NCBI RefSeq assembly: GCF_000987835.1
Contig: NZ_CP011308.1
Location: forward strand, 868,001-932,000
Length of the DNA stretch: 64,000 bases
Direction of reading: 5' to 3'
From: Sulfurovum lithotrophicum
Lineage (GTDB): Bacteria; Campylobacterota; Campylobacteria; Campylobacterales; Sulfurovaceae
In this document: one piece after another, positions 1 through 7,938 of the stretch
Position numbering within the stretch: position 1 is the stretch's first letter
How the letters are laid out: every line of letters starts with the position of its first letter
Translations under genes and position numbers: made by a program
Notes under the pieces: model-generated
What the model was told of the DNA's origin: nothing
Seen by the model: only the letters and a program-made list of their open reading frames with translations
The model's database searches: none

Positions 1-504
1 TGTGTAGAATTTCTGGATCGCCGGCAACGGATCGGTGTAGATCTTCATCCTGTCGTTGAATACCTCTTCGCTGTCGTCGCTTCTCTCTTCGCCTGGAGCC
101 GCTTCCGCTCTACGTCCGAGAATTCTCTCTCTGGCCACTTCTTCGCTTACCCTTACTTCGATGACAGAAACAAGATCGATATCTTCTTCTTTGCTGACCA
201 GTTCGTCAAAGGCGGTCATCTGCTCTTCGCTTCTTGGATAACCGTCGATGAGGATGGTGTCGACTGGTGCATGTTTGATCGCAGAAACGATAGTGTCTAT
301 GATGATGTTCAATGGTACCAGCGCACCTTTGGCAATGTAGCTTTCTATAGTCTGACCAAGTTCTGATCCGCTTGCTACCTCTTCTCTGAGCATGTCACCG
401 GTAGAGTAGTGAACGATCCTGTCAGGATGTTTTTCCGCGATGATGCTGGCATCTGTTGTTTTTCCGGAGCCGGGTGCTCCGATGATCAAAAATAGTTTTT
501 TCAT
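1..504 (-). CDS. adk: Adenylate kinase, partial (C-terminus off the left edge)
   Basis: Interconverts ATP + AMP and 2 ADP in the cytosol. The frame opens at ATG 504, behind an AGGAAAAGAG ribosome site, and runs off the left edge, so 168 residues are visible. A P-loop GAPGSGKT lies at residues 9-16. An AMP-binding STGDMLR and a DGYPRS segment follow. The LID region (GRRAEAAPGEERSDD) has no zinc cysteines, as in the short-lid enzymes. Family assignment is secure; the gene is cut only by the window. Confidence 0.93.
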   Translation of the reverse strand, partial: MKKLFLIIGAPGSGKTTDASIIAEKHPDRIVHYSTGDMLREEVASGSELGQTIESYIAKGALVPLNIIIDTIVSAIKHAPVDTILIDGYPRSEEQMTAFDELVSKEEDIDLVSVIEVRVSEEVARERILGRRAEAAPGEERSDDSEEVFNDRMKIYTDPLPAIQKFYT

Positions 505-564
505 GTCTCTTTTCCTTTTCTGTAGTTTTACAGGTTCCCTATAGGTCTGTTTTTTATTTATCTC

Positions 565-587
565 GTTCCCACGCTCAGCGTGGGAAC
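565..587. repeat. Palindrome of the TTCCCACGCT/AGCGTGGGAA type
   Basis: A 23-bp palindrome with 11-bp arms (GTTCCCACGCT and its complement) around one C, in the adk-aspS gap. Related palindromes lie at 14117-14137 and 57676-57700, so this is a dispersed family. It could also act as a hairpin between the two genes. Confidence 0.6.
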
Positions 588-607
588 AAGGGGTATATCA
601 TATATTT

Positions 608-632
608 GGTGCCGTCGGGGGACAGTACCCTA
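608..632. repeat. REP-like palindrome, GGTGCYGTC family
   Basis: The sequence begins GGTGCCGTCGGGGGACAG and ends in TACCCTA. It matches the copy at 35224-35250 (GGTGCTGTCAGGGGACAG...CACCCTAC) with few differences. The CCCTA end is the complement of the GTAGGG head of the window's other REP elements. It lies just beyond the aspS stop codon. Confidence 0.6.
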
Positions 633-638
633 TGCGGG

Positions 639-2393
639 TTATGCTGTAGGTGCAGCCTGTCTGACACGGATGCTGAGCTCTTTCAGCTGCTCATTGTCCA
701 CTTCGCTTGGTGCCTGTGTAAGAAGACACTGGGCTTTTTGCGTTTTAGGGAAAGCGATGACATCCCTGATGCTGCTGGCACCTGTCATGATCATGATCAT
801 TCTGTCAAGGCCGAGTGCGAAACCGCCGTGCGGTGGTGCACCGAACTTGAGTGCGTCAAGCAGGAAGCCGAATTTGCTCTGTGCCTCTTCTTCCGAGATA
901 CCGAGAAGCTTGAAGACCTCTTCCTGCACATCCTCTTTGTGTATACGGATGGACCCACCGCCAAGTTCCGTACCGTTAAGGACCACATCGTAGGCGATTG
1001 ATTCTATCTCTTCGATATCATTGAAATCAAGTGATTTCGGCTGTGTGAACGGGTGGTGAAGCGCTTTGACCTTTCCGTCTTCCACTTCGAACATCGGGAA
1101 ATCCATAACCCAGAGGAACTCGAAGCGGTCTTCAGGGATGATACCCATGGTTTCTGCCAGGTAGATACGGAAACGGCCCATGTAGTCCCAGACCAGCTTT
1201 TTTTCACCGGCACCGAAGAAGACGGCATCACCCACTTCGAGTCCGCATCGGTCGATGATCGCCTGAATATCATCTTCCGTAAAGAATTTGGTCAGTGGTC
1301 CTTTGAGTCCGTCTTCTTTCATCTGGAAATAGCCCAGACCCTGCGCGCCGAATTTGCGTACATAATCCTCAAAGCCCTTCATCTGGCGTTTGGAGAAGAT
1401 CTCGTCTCCTTTGGGTACTCTGAGTGCCTTGATACGATTCTTTTTAGGCATTTTTGCGATGCCTGAGAATATCTCGTTGTCACATCTCTCGAAGATATCG
1501 ATGACATCCACCATGGCAAGATCATAACGCATATCCGGCTTGTCTGAACCGTATTTTTCCATGGCTTCGGAATGTGTCATACGGTTGAATTTTGTCGGTA
1601 CGTCAAAACCGCATTTGATGAAGACATCGGAAATGAGTTTTTCCGCAACGGTTATGACGTCTTCCTGGTCACAGAAAGACATTTCGACGTCTATCTGCGT
1701 AAATTCCGGCTGTCTGTCCGCTCTGAGGTCTTCATCTCTGAAACATTTTGCGATCTGAAAATAACGGTCGAATCCGCCAACCATCAAAAGCTGCTTGAAA
1801 AGCTGTGGTGACTGGGGAAGGGCGTAGAACTCGCCACCATGCACACGGCTTGGTACAAGATAGTCTCTTGCTCCTTCGGGTGTCGACTTGGTGAGGATAG
1901 GAGTCTCCACTTCAAGGAAGCCAAGTTCATCGAGGGTATTTCTGGTTGCGATGGTCGCTTTGGAACGAAGTTTGAAAGTATCGTATGCTTTTTGTGTTCT
2001 AAGCTCGAGGTAGCGATACTTGAGTTTGATCTCTTCGTTCACTTTCTCGTCATTGAGTTCAAATGGCATCGGTTTGGAACGGTTTTCGATGGTCAGGGAG
2101 TCCACCACCATTTCAACTTTACCTGTCTTAAGGTTTGGGTTTTCGAGGCCTTCGCCTCTGGCACGGACCTTGCCCGTAGCGATCAAAACGAACTGGTCCC
2201 TGACTTCCTCAGCCATCTTGTGTGCCTCTGCATTGTCCGCCGGGTCGCAGACAAGCTGAAAGACTTCGTCTTTGTCTCTGAGGTCGATAAAGATAACCCC
2301 GCCATGGTCTCTACGGCTGGCAACCCAACCGGCTACGGTGACAGTTTCACCGATATGTTGTTCATTTACGTCAGCACAATAATGTGTTCTCAT
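639..2393 (-). CDS. aspS: Aspartyl-tRNA synthetase
   Basis: Charges tRNA with aspartate (class II aminoacyl-tRNA synthetase). The 584 residues show an N-terminal OB-fold anticodon-binding domain ([17 protein letters not shown] near residue 15), motif 2 ([16 protein letters not shown]) and motif 3 ([11 protein letters not shown]) close to the C-terminus, with the GAD insertion between. The length fits the bacterial type. I chose ATG 2393; a TTG directly upstream extends the frame by one codon but adds nothing. Campylobacterota enzymes of this family are often non-discriminating and also charge tRNA-Asn for GatCAB; the sequence alone does not decide this. The gene follows adk on the same strand after a repeat-bearing gap of about 130 bp. 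Confidence 0.95.
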   Translation of the reverse strand: MRTHYCADVNEQHIGETVTVAGWVASRRDHGGVIFIDLRDKDEVFQLVCDPADNAEAHKMAEEVRDQFVLIATGKVRARGEGLENPNLKTGKVEMVVDSLTIENRSKPMPFELNDEKVNEEIKLKYRYLELRTQKAYDTFKLRSKATIATRNTLDELGFLEVETPILTKSTPEGARDYLVPSRVHGGEFYALPQSPQLFKQLLMVGGFDRYFQIAKCFRDEDLRADRQPEFTQIDVEMSFCDQEDVITVAEKLISDVFIKCGFDVPTKFNRMTHSEAMEKYGSDKPDMRYDLAMVDVIDIFERCDNEIFSGIAKMPKKNRIKALRVPKGDEIFSKRQMKGFEDYVRKFGAQGLGYFQMKEDGLKGPLTKFFTEDDIQAIIDRCGLEVGDAVFFGAGEKKLVWDYMGRFRIYLAETMGIIPEDRFEFLWVMDFPMFEVEDGKVKALHHPFTQPKSLDFNDIEEIESIAYDVVLNGTELGGGSIRIHKEDVQEEVFKLLGISEEEAQSKFGFLLDALKFGAPPHGGFALGLDRMIMIMTGASSIRDVIAFPKTQKAQCLLTQAPSEVDNEQLKELSIRVRQAAPTA

Positions 2394-2465
2394 CAAAAAT
2401 CCTATCTAATAATAATGCCGCGATTATAGCTAAAAGTAGTTTAGGGTTACGTTCGATGTATCTGG

Positions 2466-2489
2466 ACGCGTAGGGTGGATTCACCTACC
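2466..2489. repeat. REP-like element with GTAG head
   Basis: Reads ACGCGTAGGGTGGATTCACC followed by TACC. It has the GCGTAGGGTG head shared by the REP copies at 35150 and 50574, then a short hairpin GGTG-GATT-CACC. It lies between aspS and the phosphoribosyltransferase gene. Confidence 0.5.
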
Positions 2490-2500
2490 TTTTGTACTAT

Positions 2501-2947
2501 CTATTTGAGTAAATAGTCTTTTTCCCAAAAGAATTCGATCCACTCATTGGTCTCATACAGTGCAAAATCAGGTTGGATGAGAGCGGTTTTTTTATAGAAG
2601 ATCGAAGCGATTTTAAATTCGATGTCTGGAAAATGCTCTTTCAGACAGGAAAGCACTTCTTTTATGGTCTCCCCGCTGTCGACAATGTCGTCCATCAGTA
2701 ACACTTTTTTTGCTTTATCCAGTTCAGGGATATTGAAAACTTCGCACTGTTTGCCTTTCTGATCACCCTCGTAGAGAATGGAGTTGATACTCATGAGCTG
2801 CCTGTTGTCCGTGGCAGATGCATAGGCATGTCCCAGTGTCCATCCGCCTCGTGCAATGGCGATGATGGTATCGGGGTTGTACTCTGCTGTGAGCCTGACT
2901 ATTTTTTTGACATCTTCTACAAATTGTTCGTAAGGATAATAGAGCAT
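2501..2947 (-). CDS. Phosphoribosyltransferase (xanthine-guanine PRT-like)
   Basis: Type I phosphoribosyltransferase of 148 residues, probably for purine-base salvage. The PRPP-binding motif VLLMDDIVDSGET is clear, and IIAIARGGWTLG matches the PRPP loop region near residue 30. I chose ATG 2947 (MLYYPYEQFVEDVKK), because the frame upstream of it has no family character and overlaps the divergent VWA gene. Short length and sequence resemble Gpt-type xanthine-guanine enzymes; hypoxanthine specificity cannot be excluded. It is transcribed divergently from the VWA gene across a gap of about 70 bp. Confidence 0.85.
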   Translation of the reverse strand: MLYYPYEQFVEDVKKIVRLTAEYNPDTIIAIARGGWTLGHAYASATDNRQLMSINSILYEGDQKGKQCEVFNIPELDKAKKVLLMDDIVDSGETIKEVLSCLKEHFPDIEFKIASIFYKKTALIQPDFALYETNEWIEFFWEKDYLLK

Positions 2948-3003
2948 ATTTTCTCCAGAATAAAACTTGATGAACAGTGTAGCATGATGTGGAATAAACT
3001 TTG

Positions 3004-3009
3004 CTATAA
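3004..3009 (+). promoter_or_regulatory. -10 box TATAAT close to the VWA start codon
   Basis: A perfect TATAAT ends 7 bases before ATG 3017, which would put the transcript start at or near the A of the start codon. No Shine-Dalgarno sequence is visible. The message may therefore be leaderless. Confidence 0.45.
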
Positions 3010-3016
3010 TCGCCTC

Positions 3017-4207
3017 ATGGATCACAAAAAGAAACTGAAAAAAGCCAAAGCAAAACTGATGTTGGAACATCCTTATATCGGGTCGGTAGCCACGGCATTG
3101 AAGATCGAAGATACACAGGAAGTGCTTACCTTTACCAGTGACGGGAAACAGCTGCGTTATAATCATGAGTATTTTGAGAAGACAGCGCTCGAAGAGATAG
3201 AGTTCGCCCTGGCGAACGGTGCGATGCATGCAGTGCTTAAACACAGTGAACGTGTGAACGAAAGGGTCGGCCGTATCTGGCAGGCGGCGATCGACCTGGT
3301 GGTCAATTCCATGCTGGTAAAGAATGGTTTTGAATTGCCGCCATATGTCTATTATGATGAACGTTTTGAGGGGATGTATGCCGAAGAGATCTACGATGTT
3401 CTCAAAGACGAGATGATCACCAATGATACACGTGACGAAGCCGAGGCCATGGCAGAAGATGAACTGTCTGAAGACGCCAAAGAACAACAGGGAAAAGGTG
3501 AGAACAGTGGAAATGACAGTACCCCTGATACTTCTCCCCAACAGGCATCACTACAGGAGAATGAAGCGGCAGAGATGGAGATGGATGAAGCGGAACTGCA
3601 GGAGCTGTTCGAACAGATATTCCAAAAGCACAAACGGCAGGGCAATTTACCCAAAGACCTGAAGTTCGTGGTACCGGAATATTTCTCCCACAAGGTCGAC
3701 TGGCGTGAAATGCTTTACAGATACATCGCTTCCTATGCCAAAAGCAGTTACTCGTTCGTACCTCCCAATATGAAATACCTCTATCGCGGTATCTATTTGC
3801 CAAGTCTGAGTTCGGACCTTCTGCGCATCATCATCGCTGTGGATACATCCGGTTCCGTCGATGAAGTACTATTGGGAATCTTTCTGGGAGAAGTGAACTC
3901 CGTGATGCAGAGTTATCCCAATTATGAGATAGACCTGATCACGGCTGATGCAAAGATCCAGTCACATAAAGTCATTCTGCCCGGAGAACCTCTGACATAT
4001 GAGGTCAGTGGAGGAGGAGGGACCGATTTTCGTCCGGTGTTCGAATATATCGACAATTACATTGATTACCCGACACTGCTGCTTTACTTTACGGATGGTA
4101 TGGGTACTTTCCCACAGATCCCTCCGGGGTATGATGTCCTGTGGGTTATACCGGAAGAGAAAGAAGTGCCTTTTGGGGAAGTACTCGTTTTGGAGACGGG
4201 AGATTAA
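3017..4207 (+). CDS. VWA-domain protein of the DUF2201/COG3864 type with degenerate metallopeptidase half
   Basis: 396 residues. The C-terminal half is a von Willebrand A-like domain with a MIDAS-type motif (IIAVDTSGSVDE) and later TDGMGTFP. The N-terminal half resembles the DUF2201 putative metallopeptidase: the helix is recognisable (ALANGAMHAVLKHSERVNERVGRIWQAAIDLVVN). The usual HEvxH is replaced by NGAMH, so zinc binding is probably lost. An acidic linker (residues about 140-200, rich in E, D and Q) joins the halves. I chose MDHKKKLKK at 3017; an in-frame ATG at 2990 exists but lies upstream of the promoter box. Relatives usually work with a MoxR-type AAA+ ATPase, which is not encoded beside it here; the next genes are a MotA/MotB-like pair. 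Confidence 0.75.
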   Translation: MDHKKKLKKAKAKLMLEHPYIGSVATALKIEDTQEVLTFTSDGKQLRYNHEYFEKTALEEIEFALANGAMHAVLKHSERVNERVGRIWQAAIDLVVNSMLVKNGFELPPYVYYDERFEGMYAEEIYDVLKDEMITNDTRDEAEAMAEDELSEDAKEQQGKGENSGNDSTPDTSPQQASLQENEAAEMEMDEAELQELFEQIFQKHKRQGNLPKDLKFVVPEYFSHKVDWREMLYRYIASYAKSSYSFVPPNMKYLYRGIYLPSLSSDLLRIIIAVDTSGSVDEVLLGIFLGEVNSVMQSYPNYEIDLITADAKIQSHKVILPGEPLTYEVSGGGGTDFRPVFEYIDNYIDYPTLLLYFTDGMGTFPQIPPGYDVLWVIPEEKEVPFGEVLVLETGD

Positions 4208-4264
4208 CATTTTATTTAACGAGTTCTGATATACTATTATTTATTAAATTATACAGGATATTTT

Positions 4265-5371
4265 ATGCTGCAATTCGACAATTCTAACAATGGTTCCTGC
4301 TTTGCAAATGCCTTTGTAATCATTCTTCTGCCGCTGCTTTTTTTGCTGGGGCTTGTGCTTGGCTATATAGGGATCATCCCGTTTAAGGTTGAGATACATA
4401 CACTGATCATCATTGCATTTATTTTCGTGGTCTTTGTCGCGTTTGTACGTCACAATGCCAACTACGCTGCCTGTCATATGAGAGGTTCCTTCAGACGAAT
4501 GGAAGATCAGCTTCAGCATGAGCTCAGGGCCAATGCGCTGACCATTATGGGAAAGACCAAATCGACGCTGCATGTCAAGGATTTCATGACGGAGTATTAT
4601 AAAGATATCCGTAACGACAATTTTGCGCGTGTCGCTCCCTCTGTTTTCCCGATGCTGGGTATTTTGGGTACCTTCATTGCCATTGCCATCTCCATGCCTG
4701 ACTTTACAGTCAAAGACCTTGAGTCTCTCGACCAGGAGATCTCGATACTGCTTTCGGGTATCGGTACGGCATTCTACGCTTCCATTTACGGTATCGCGCT
4801 TTCTCTGATCTGGACCTATTTCGAGAAACGGGGGAACAGCAAGGTTGACAAGAACCTGCATGATCTTGAAAAACTCTACGATGCCCGTGTCTGGAAAAAA
4901 GCGGAACTCATCAAGCATGAACATATGCAGAGCGAACTCAAAGACCAGGAGATCGTCAAAACACTCAAGGAGACCTTTAATATGGACTTTATCCGTGAGC
5001 TGAACGAGCAGTACCTGAAGAATTTTACCACTATTATGAACGAGACCTCTCAGAGTTTCAATGAACTGACCCAGCAGATGCACAATGCTTCGGTGGAGCT
5101 GAGAACGACGCTTGACAAGGTACAGGACAGAAGGGAGAGTGTCAATGCTGTCTCTACGATCAAAGAGAATATTGAAGGCTTTAACGAAAATGCCAGAAAC
5201 CTTCAACGTACCCTGGAGCGTTTTGACGGTACCGTGGACCATACTTTTGACAAGATAGACGGTGAAGTAGGGCAGATCGTTGATCAGCTTGGCTCTTTTG
5301 CCAAACTTCTTTCTGAACAGAACCAGCTGATCCTGAAGAATCTCGATGCGATCAACGAGGGCAGAAAGTAA
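4265..5371 (+). CDS. MotA/TolQ/ExbB-type proton-channel protein with long cytoplasmic tail (ZorA-like)
   Basis: 368 residues. Hydrophobic segments lie near residues 14-38, 44-62, 123-142 and 160-185. The last two (SVFPMLGILGTFIAIAISM and ISILLSGIGTAFYASIYGIAL) carry the MotA/ExbB channel signature. The following 180 residues are charged and predicted helical, forming a long tail that flagellar MotA lacks. With the next gene it forms a stator-like, ion-driven unit anchored in the cell wall. This two-gene arrangement resembles ZorA/ZorB of Zorya defence systems, but no ZorC, ZorD or ZorE gene is near, so a housekeeping envelope role is equally possible. Its stop is 4 bp before the next start. 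Confidence 0.75.
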   Translation: MLQFDNSNNGSCFANAFVIILLPLLFLLGLVLGYIGIIPFKVEIHTLIIIAFIFVVFVAFVRHNANYAACHMRGSFRRMEDQLQHELRANALTIMGKTKSTLHVKDFMTEYYKDIRNDNFARVAPSVFPMLGILGTFIAIAISMPDFTVKDLESLDQEISILLSGIGTAFYASIYGIALSLIWTYFEKRGNSKVDKNLHDLEKLYDARVWKKAELIKHEHMQSELKDQEIVKTLKETFNMDFIRELNEQYLKNFTTIMNETSQSFNELTQQMHNASVELRTTLDKVQDRRESVNAVSTIKENIEGFNENARNLQRTLERFDGTVDHTFDKIDGEVGQIVDQLGSFAKLLSEQNQLILKNLDAINEGRK

Positions 5372-5375
5372 CCTG

Positions 5376-6530
5376 ATGTTTAGAAAAAAAGCTACAGACG
5401 AAGGCAGCAACTTCTGGATATCTTATGCCGATCTGATGGCGGGACTGCTCTTTGTTTTCATTTTGCTCATCGGTGCCATTGTTTCCAAGTCCATCATACT
5501 GAAAAGCAACCTGCATGAAAAAGAGGACCGCCTTGCCATGCTCTCAAGCAATCTGGAGCATAAAGAGGAGAAGCTGGGTGAGTTGAGCAGGTCCTTGAGC
5601 GAAAATCAAAGATTGCTGCTGCAGAAAGACCAGAGCCTCGATGAAAGCAGAAAGCAGATAAGTGAACAGCTGCACACGCTCAAGCTCAGGGAAGATGAGA
5701 TCAAAAAGCTCAACCGTATGCTGCTGGCCGCCAATACCCAGCAGGACCTGCTCAGCAAAAAGATCGTTCTGGTGCAGAATCTGCTCAAAGAGAGCAACAG
5801 TACACTCAACAAGGCGAAAATGAGCCTGGAAGAACGTAACAAGATGCTTGAGCATTACAAAGGGCAGATCGTTGTTCTCTCGGATCAGCTCAGTGATGTG
5901 AATGAGACCGTACAGGAGAAGAACAAGAAACTGCTTGAACTGCTCAATGCACTCGATGAGAAAGAGACGAAGTACGATACACTGGTGGAGAACCTTCAGA
6001 AACAGAAAGCCAGGATCAAATCGCTTACAGGTATCAAGCTCAAAGTGATCGCGGCACTGAAAGAAGCTTTAGGAGACAAAATAGATATCGACAAAAAGAG
6101 CGGTTCGCTCAGGCTCTCGTCGAACATTCTTTTTGACAAGGGAAGTGCAGTGCTCAAAGATGACGCCAAAGTACAGCTGAAAAAGGCTTTTGAGGAATAC
6201 ATCGGCACGCTGGTGACAAACCCGAAGATCAAACCGCATCTTGACAAGATCATCATCGAGGGGCATACCGACAGCGACGGAGGCTATCTTTACAACCTGG
6301 ACCTTTCCCAAAGACGGGCCTTTGCCGTTATGAACTATCTGCTGACGCTTGATATTGCCAAGAAGTACAACCTTAAGCCCCTCCTGATCGCTTCGGGCCG
6401 TTCCTACCTGGATGCTATCAAGGTCAACGGTGTGGAAGACAAAAATGCCTCCAGACGTATCGAGATCAAGTTCAGGCTCAAGAATGAAGATGCCATGCAT
6501 GAGATAGAGAAGGTACTTGATGCGAAGTGA
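5376..6530 (+). CDS. MotB-like protein with OmpA peptidoglycan-binding domain (ZorB-like)
   Basis: 384 residues. A single N-terminal membrane segment (residues about 13-38) begins SYADLMAGLLFVF; Asp19 is in the position of the proton-carrying aspartate of MotB. A long coiled coil fills residues about 45-225. A C-terminal OmpA/MotB domain follows (IEGHTDSDGGYLYNLDLSQRRA...), which binds peptidoglycan. I chose ATG 5376 (MFRKKATDEG), because the upstream extension overlaps the previous gene and lacks MotB character. It presumably assembles with the product of 4265-5371. The small gene that follows overlaps its last codons. Confidence 0.8.
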   Translation: MFRKKATDEGSNFWISYADLMAGLLFVFILLIGAIVSKSIILKSNLHEKEDRLAMLSSNLEHKEEKLGELSRSLSENQRLLLQKDQSLDESRKQISEQLHTLKLREDEIKKLNRMLLAANTQQDLLSKKIVLVQNLLKESNSTLNKAKMSLEERNKMLEHYKGQIVVLSDQLSDVNETVQEKNKKLLELLNALDEKETKYDTLVENLQKQKARIKSLTGIKLKVIAALKEALGDKIDIDKKSGSLRLSSNILFDKGSAVLKDDAKVQLKKAFEEYIGTLVTNPKIKPHLDKIIIEGHTDSDGGYLYNLDLSQRRAFAVMNYLLTLDIAKKYNLKPLLIASGRSYLDAIKVNGVEDKNASRRIEIKFRLKNEDAMHEIEKVLDAK

Positions 6531-6681
6531 TTTTCGTCCCGTACAGACACAAGAGGCAAAAAAGAGGCTGTCAAGCTATTTGAATGAGGCAGAGAGAAAG
6601 TTGACAACGGAGAAAGAATATTACAGAGAAATGCGGAAACGCCGCTCTGTATGGCAGAAGTTACTTGGATTGTTCCGGTAG
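6520..6681 (+). CDS. Small basic protein, 53 residues, coupled to the MotB-like gene
   Basis: Starts at ATG 6520 inside the end of the MotB-like gene (stop at 6530) and ends at TAG 6681. The product begins MRSDFRPVQTQEAKKRLSSY and ends in a basic, aromatic tail (RSVWQKLLGLFR) that could be an amphipathic helix. The 11-bp overlap suggests translational coupling and thus a shared role with the stator-like pair. I recognise no family. Confidence 0.6.
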   Translation: MRSDFRPVQTQEAKKRLSSYLNEAERKLTTEKEYYREMRKRRSVWQKLLGLFR

Positions 6682-6704
6682 AGCTCTATTATGGTAACGA
6701 TTGA

Positions 6705-7886
6705 TCATCTACGGGGAAAGAGTTTTCTTTCGTAACCATAGATATCAGGCCTGAACTGCACGATACCGTTGTCATCGACCCAGACAGTATGGTACTCGAC
6801 ATAGACGGGAATGGTATGCTTGAGCGTGATCCATCTGGTCTTACCCGGTCTGTAGGTATAGCCAAGTTTATTCAATAGGGCAAAAGGCTTTTCAAGTCTG
6901 ATGCAGCCATGGGAATATGCCCTTCTGTATCGTTTGAAGAGATACTTTGAGGGAGTATCGTGCATATAGACATTGAATCTGTTGGGGAAAAGGAATTTGA
7001 CCAGTCCCAGCGAATTTCGCCTTCCGGGTCTCTGATAGAGTTTTCCGTCACTGTTGTAGAACAGGCCCTTTTTTCTTAAGTAGCTTTCCGACTTGTTGGC
7101 ATACTCTTTGGCGTAAATGGACGGTGGTACGTTCCATCTTGGATTTTCCACTATGTACTGCATGTTCCTGTGGAAAACCGGGGTTCTCATCTTTGGCTTT
7201 CCCACCACGACCTTCATGTTCAGTGCAGGCCAGCCGTTCTCGTAGTAGTGCATAGCGAATTCGGGTATGTTGACCAACACATAGGTAGCGGGCTTTTCGT
7301 GAACGATACTCTCAATCACCAGGTTTTTTTTAACCTTGGTGATCATGGCCGAAATAGGCTGCCGCATATACCGCTTTGTTTGGGGACCGATCTTTCTGTC
7401 TACGGCCAGTCCCCATCTTCTCTGGTATGTTTTGACCGCTTCGACAAAGGCATCCGATACATACGGATCTGGAGGGAGGTCAGCCACTCCAAGCAGTCTG
7501 AAGATCGACTTGATACGCAGAATGTCGTCTGTCTGATCCCCTCTGAAAAGGGGTGGCCGGTAAATATCTCTAATGGAGTAGAGGTAGTCAAGATAGCGTC
7601 TAAGCTCTATATAGCGTCTGCTCTGTGGCAGCAACTGCATGGTATATTCGAAGAGGTCACCGTACTGTTCCGCTTCCTGAACAGCCTTGCGGCTGATCTT
7701 TTTTCTCGGAAAACGTTCACCTCTGAATCTTGAGTAGTCAAGATTGCCGTTGACAAGACATTGTACTATCTGGTAATTTGTTTTTCCGTGACACAAACTG
7801 TACCTATGCTGATAACGCAGCAGGTTCGGATCAGGGTTCAACGCGAACAGCAGTGTTGAAAAGAGAAGCGGAATAATGAATTTCAT
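6705..7886 (-). CDS. L,D-transpeptidase (YkuD/YcbB-like)
   Basis: Crosslinks or trims peptidoglycan in the periplasm. The 393 residues begin with a signal peptide (MKFIIPLLFSTLLFA). A helical region and a putative peptidoglycan-binding segment (DAFVEAVKTYQRRWGLAVDRKIG, near residue 145) follow, then the catalytic YkuD domain. The active-site motif HDTPSK...SHGCIRL places the catalytic cysteine at residue 328. Order and length are like the YcbB group. It is convergent with the MotAB-like operon and may reflect a shared cell-wall theme. Confidence 0.88.
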   Translation of the reverse strand: MKFIIPLLFSTLLFALNPDPNLLRYQHRYSLCHGKTNYQIVQCLVNGNLDYSRFRGERFPRKKISRKAVQEAEQYGDLFEYTMQLLPQSRRYIELRRYLDYLYSIRDIYRPPLFRGDQTDDILRIKSIFRLLGVADLPPDPYVSDAFVEAVKTYQRRWGLAVDRKIGPQTKRYMRQPISAMITKVKKNLVIESIVHEKPATYVLVNIPEFAMHYYENGWPALNMKVVVGKPKMRTPVFHRNMQYIVENPRWNVPPSIYAKEYANKSESYLRKKGLFYNSDGKLYQRPGRRNSLGLVKFLFPNRFNVYMHDTPSKYLFKRYRRAYSHGCIRLEKPFALLNKLGYTYRPGKTRWITLKHTIPVYVEYHTVWVDDNGIVQFRPDIYGYERKLFPRR

Positions 7887-7938
7887 GAAAAATAATATCC
7901 TTTTTTTGATTAGGGAACACCACAGAAGATATCGAATC

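Noticed and set aside
1839-2429. 196-residue plus-strand frame opposite aspS
   Set aside because: Lies wholly in the antisense of a well-conserved gene and reads as its shadow. The same applies to other long frames opposite secA, nirA, carB and glmE.
4265-6681. Complete Zorya defence system
   Set aside because: ZorC, ZorD or ZorE-type genes are absent on either side; the downstream gene is an L,D-transpeptidase and the upstream gene a VWA protein.
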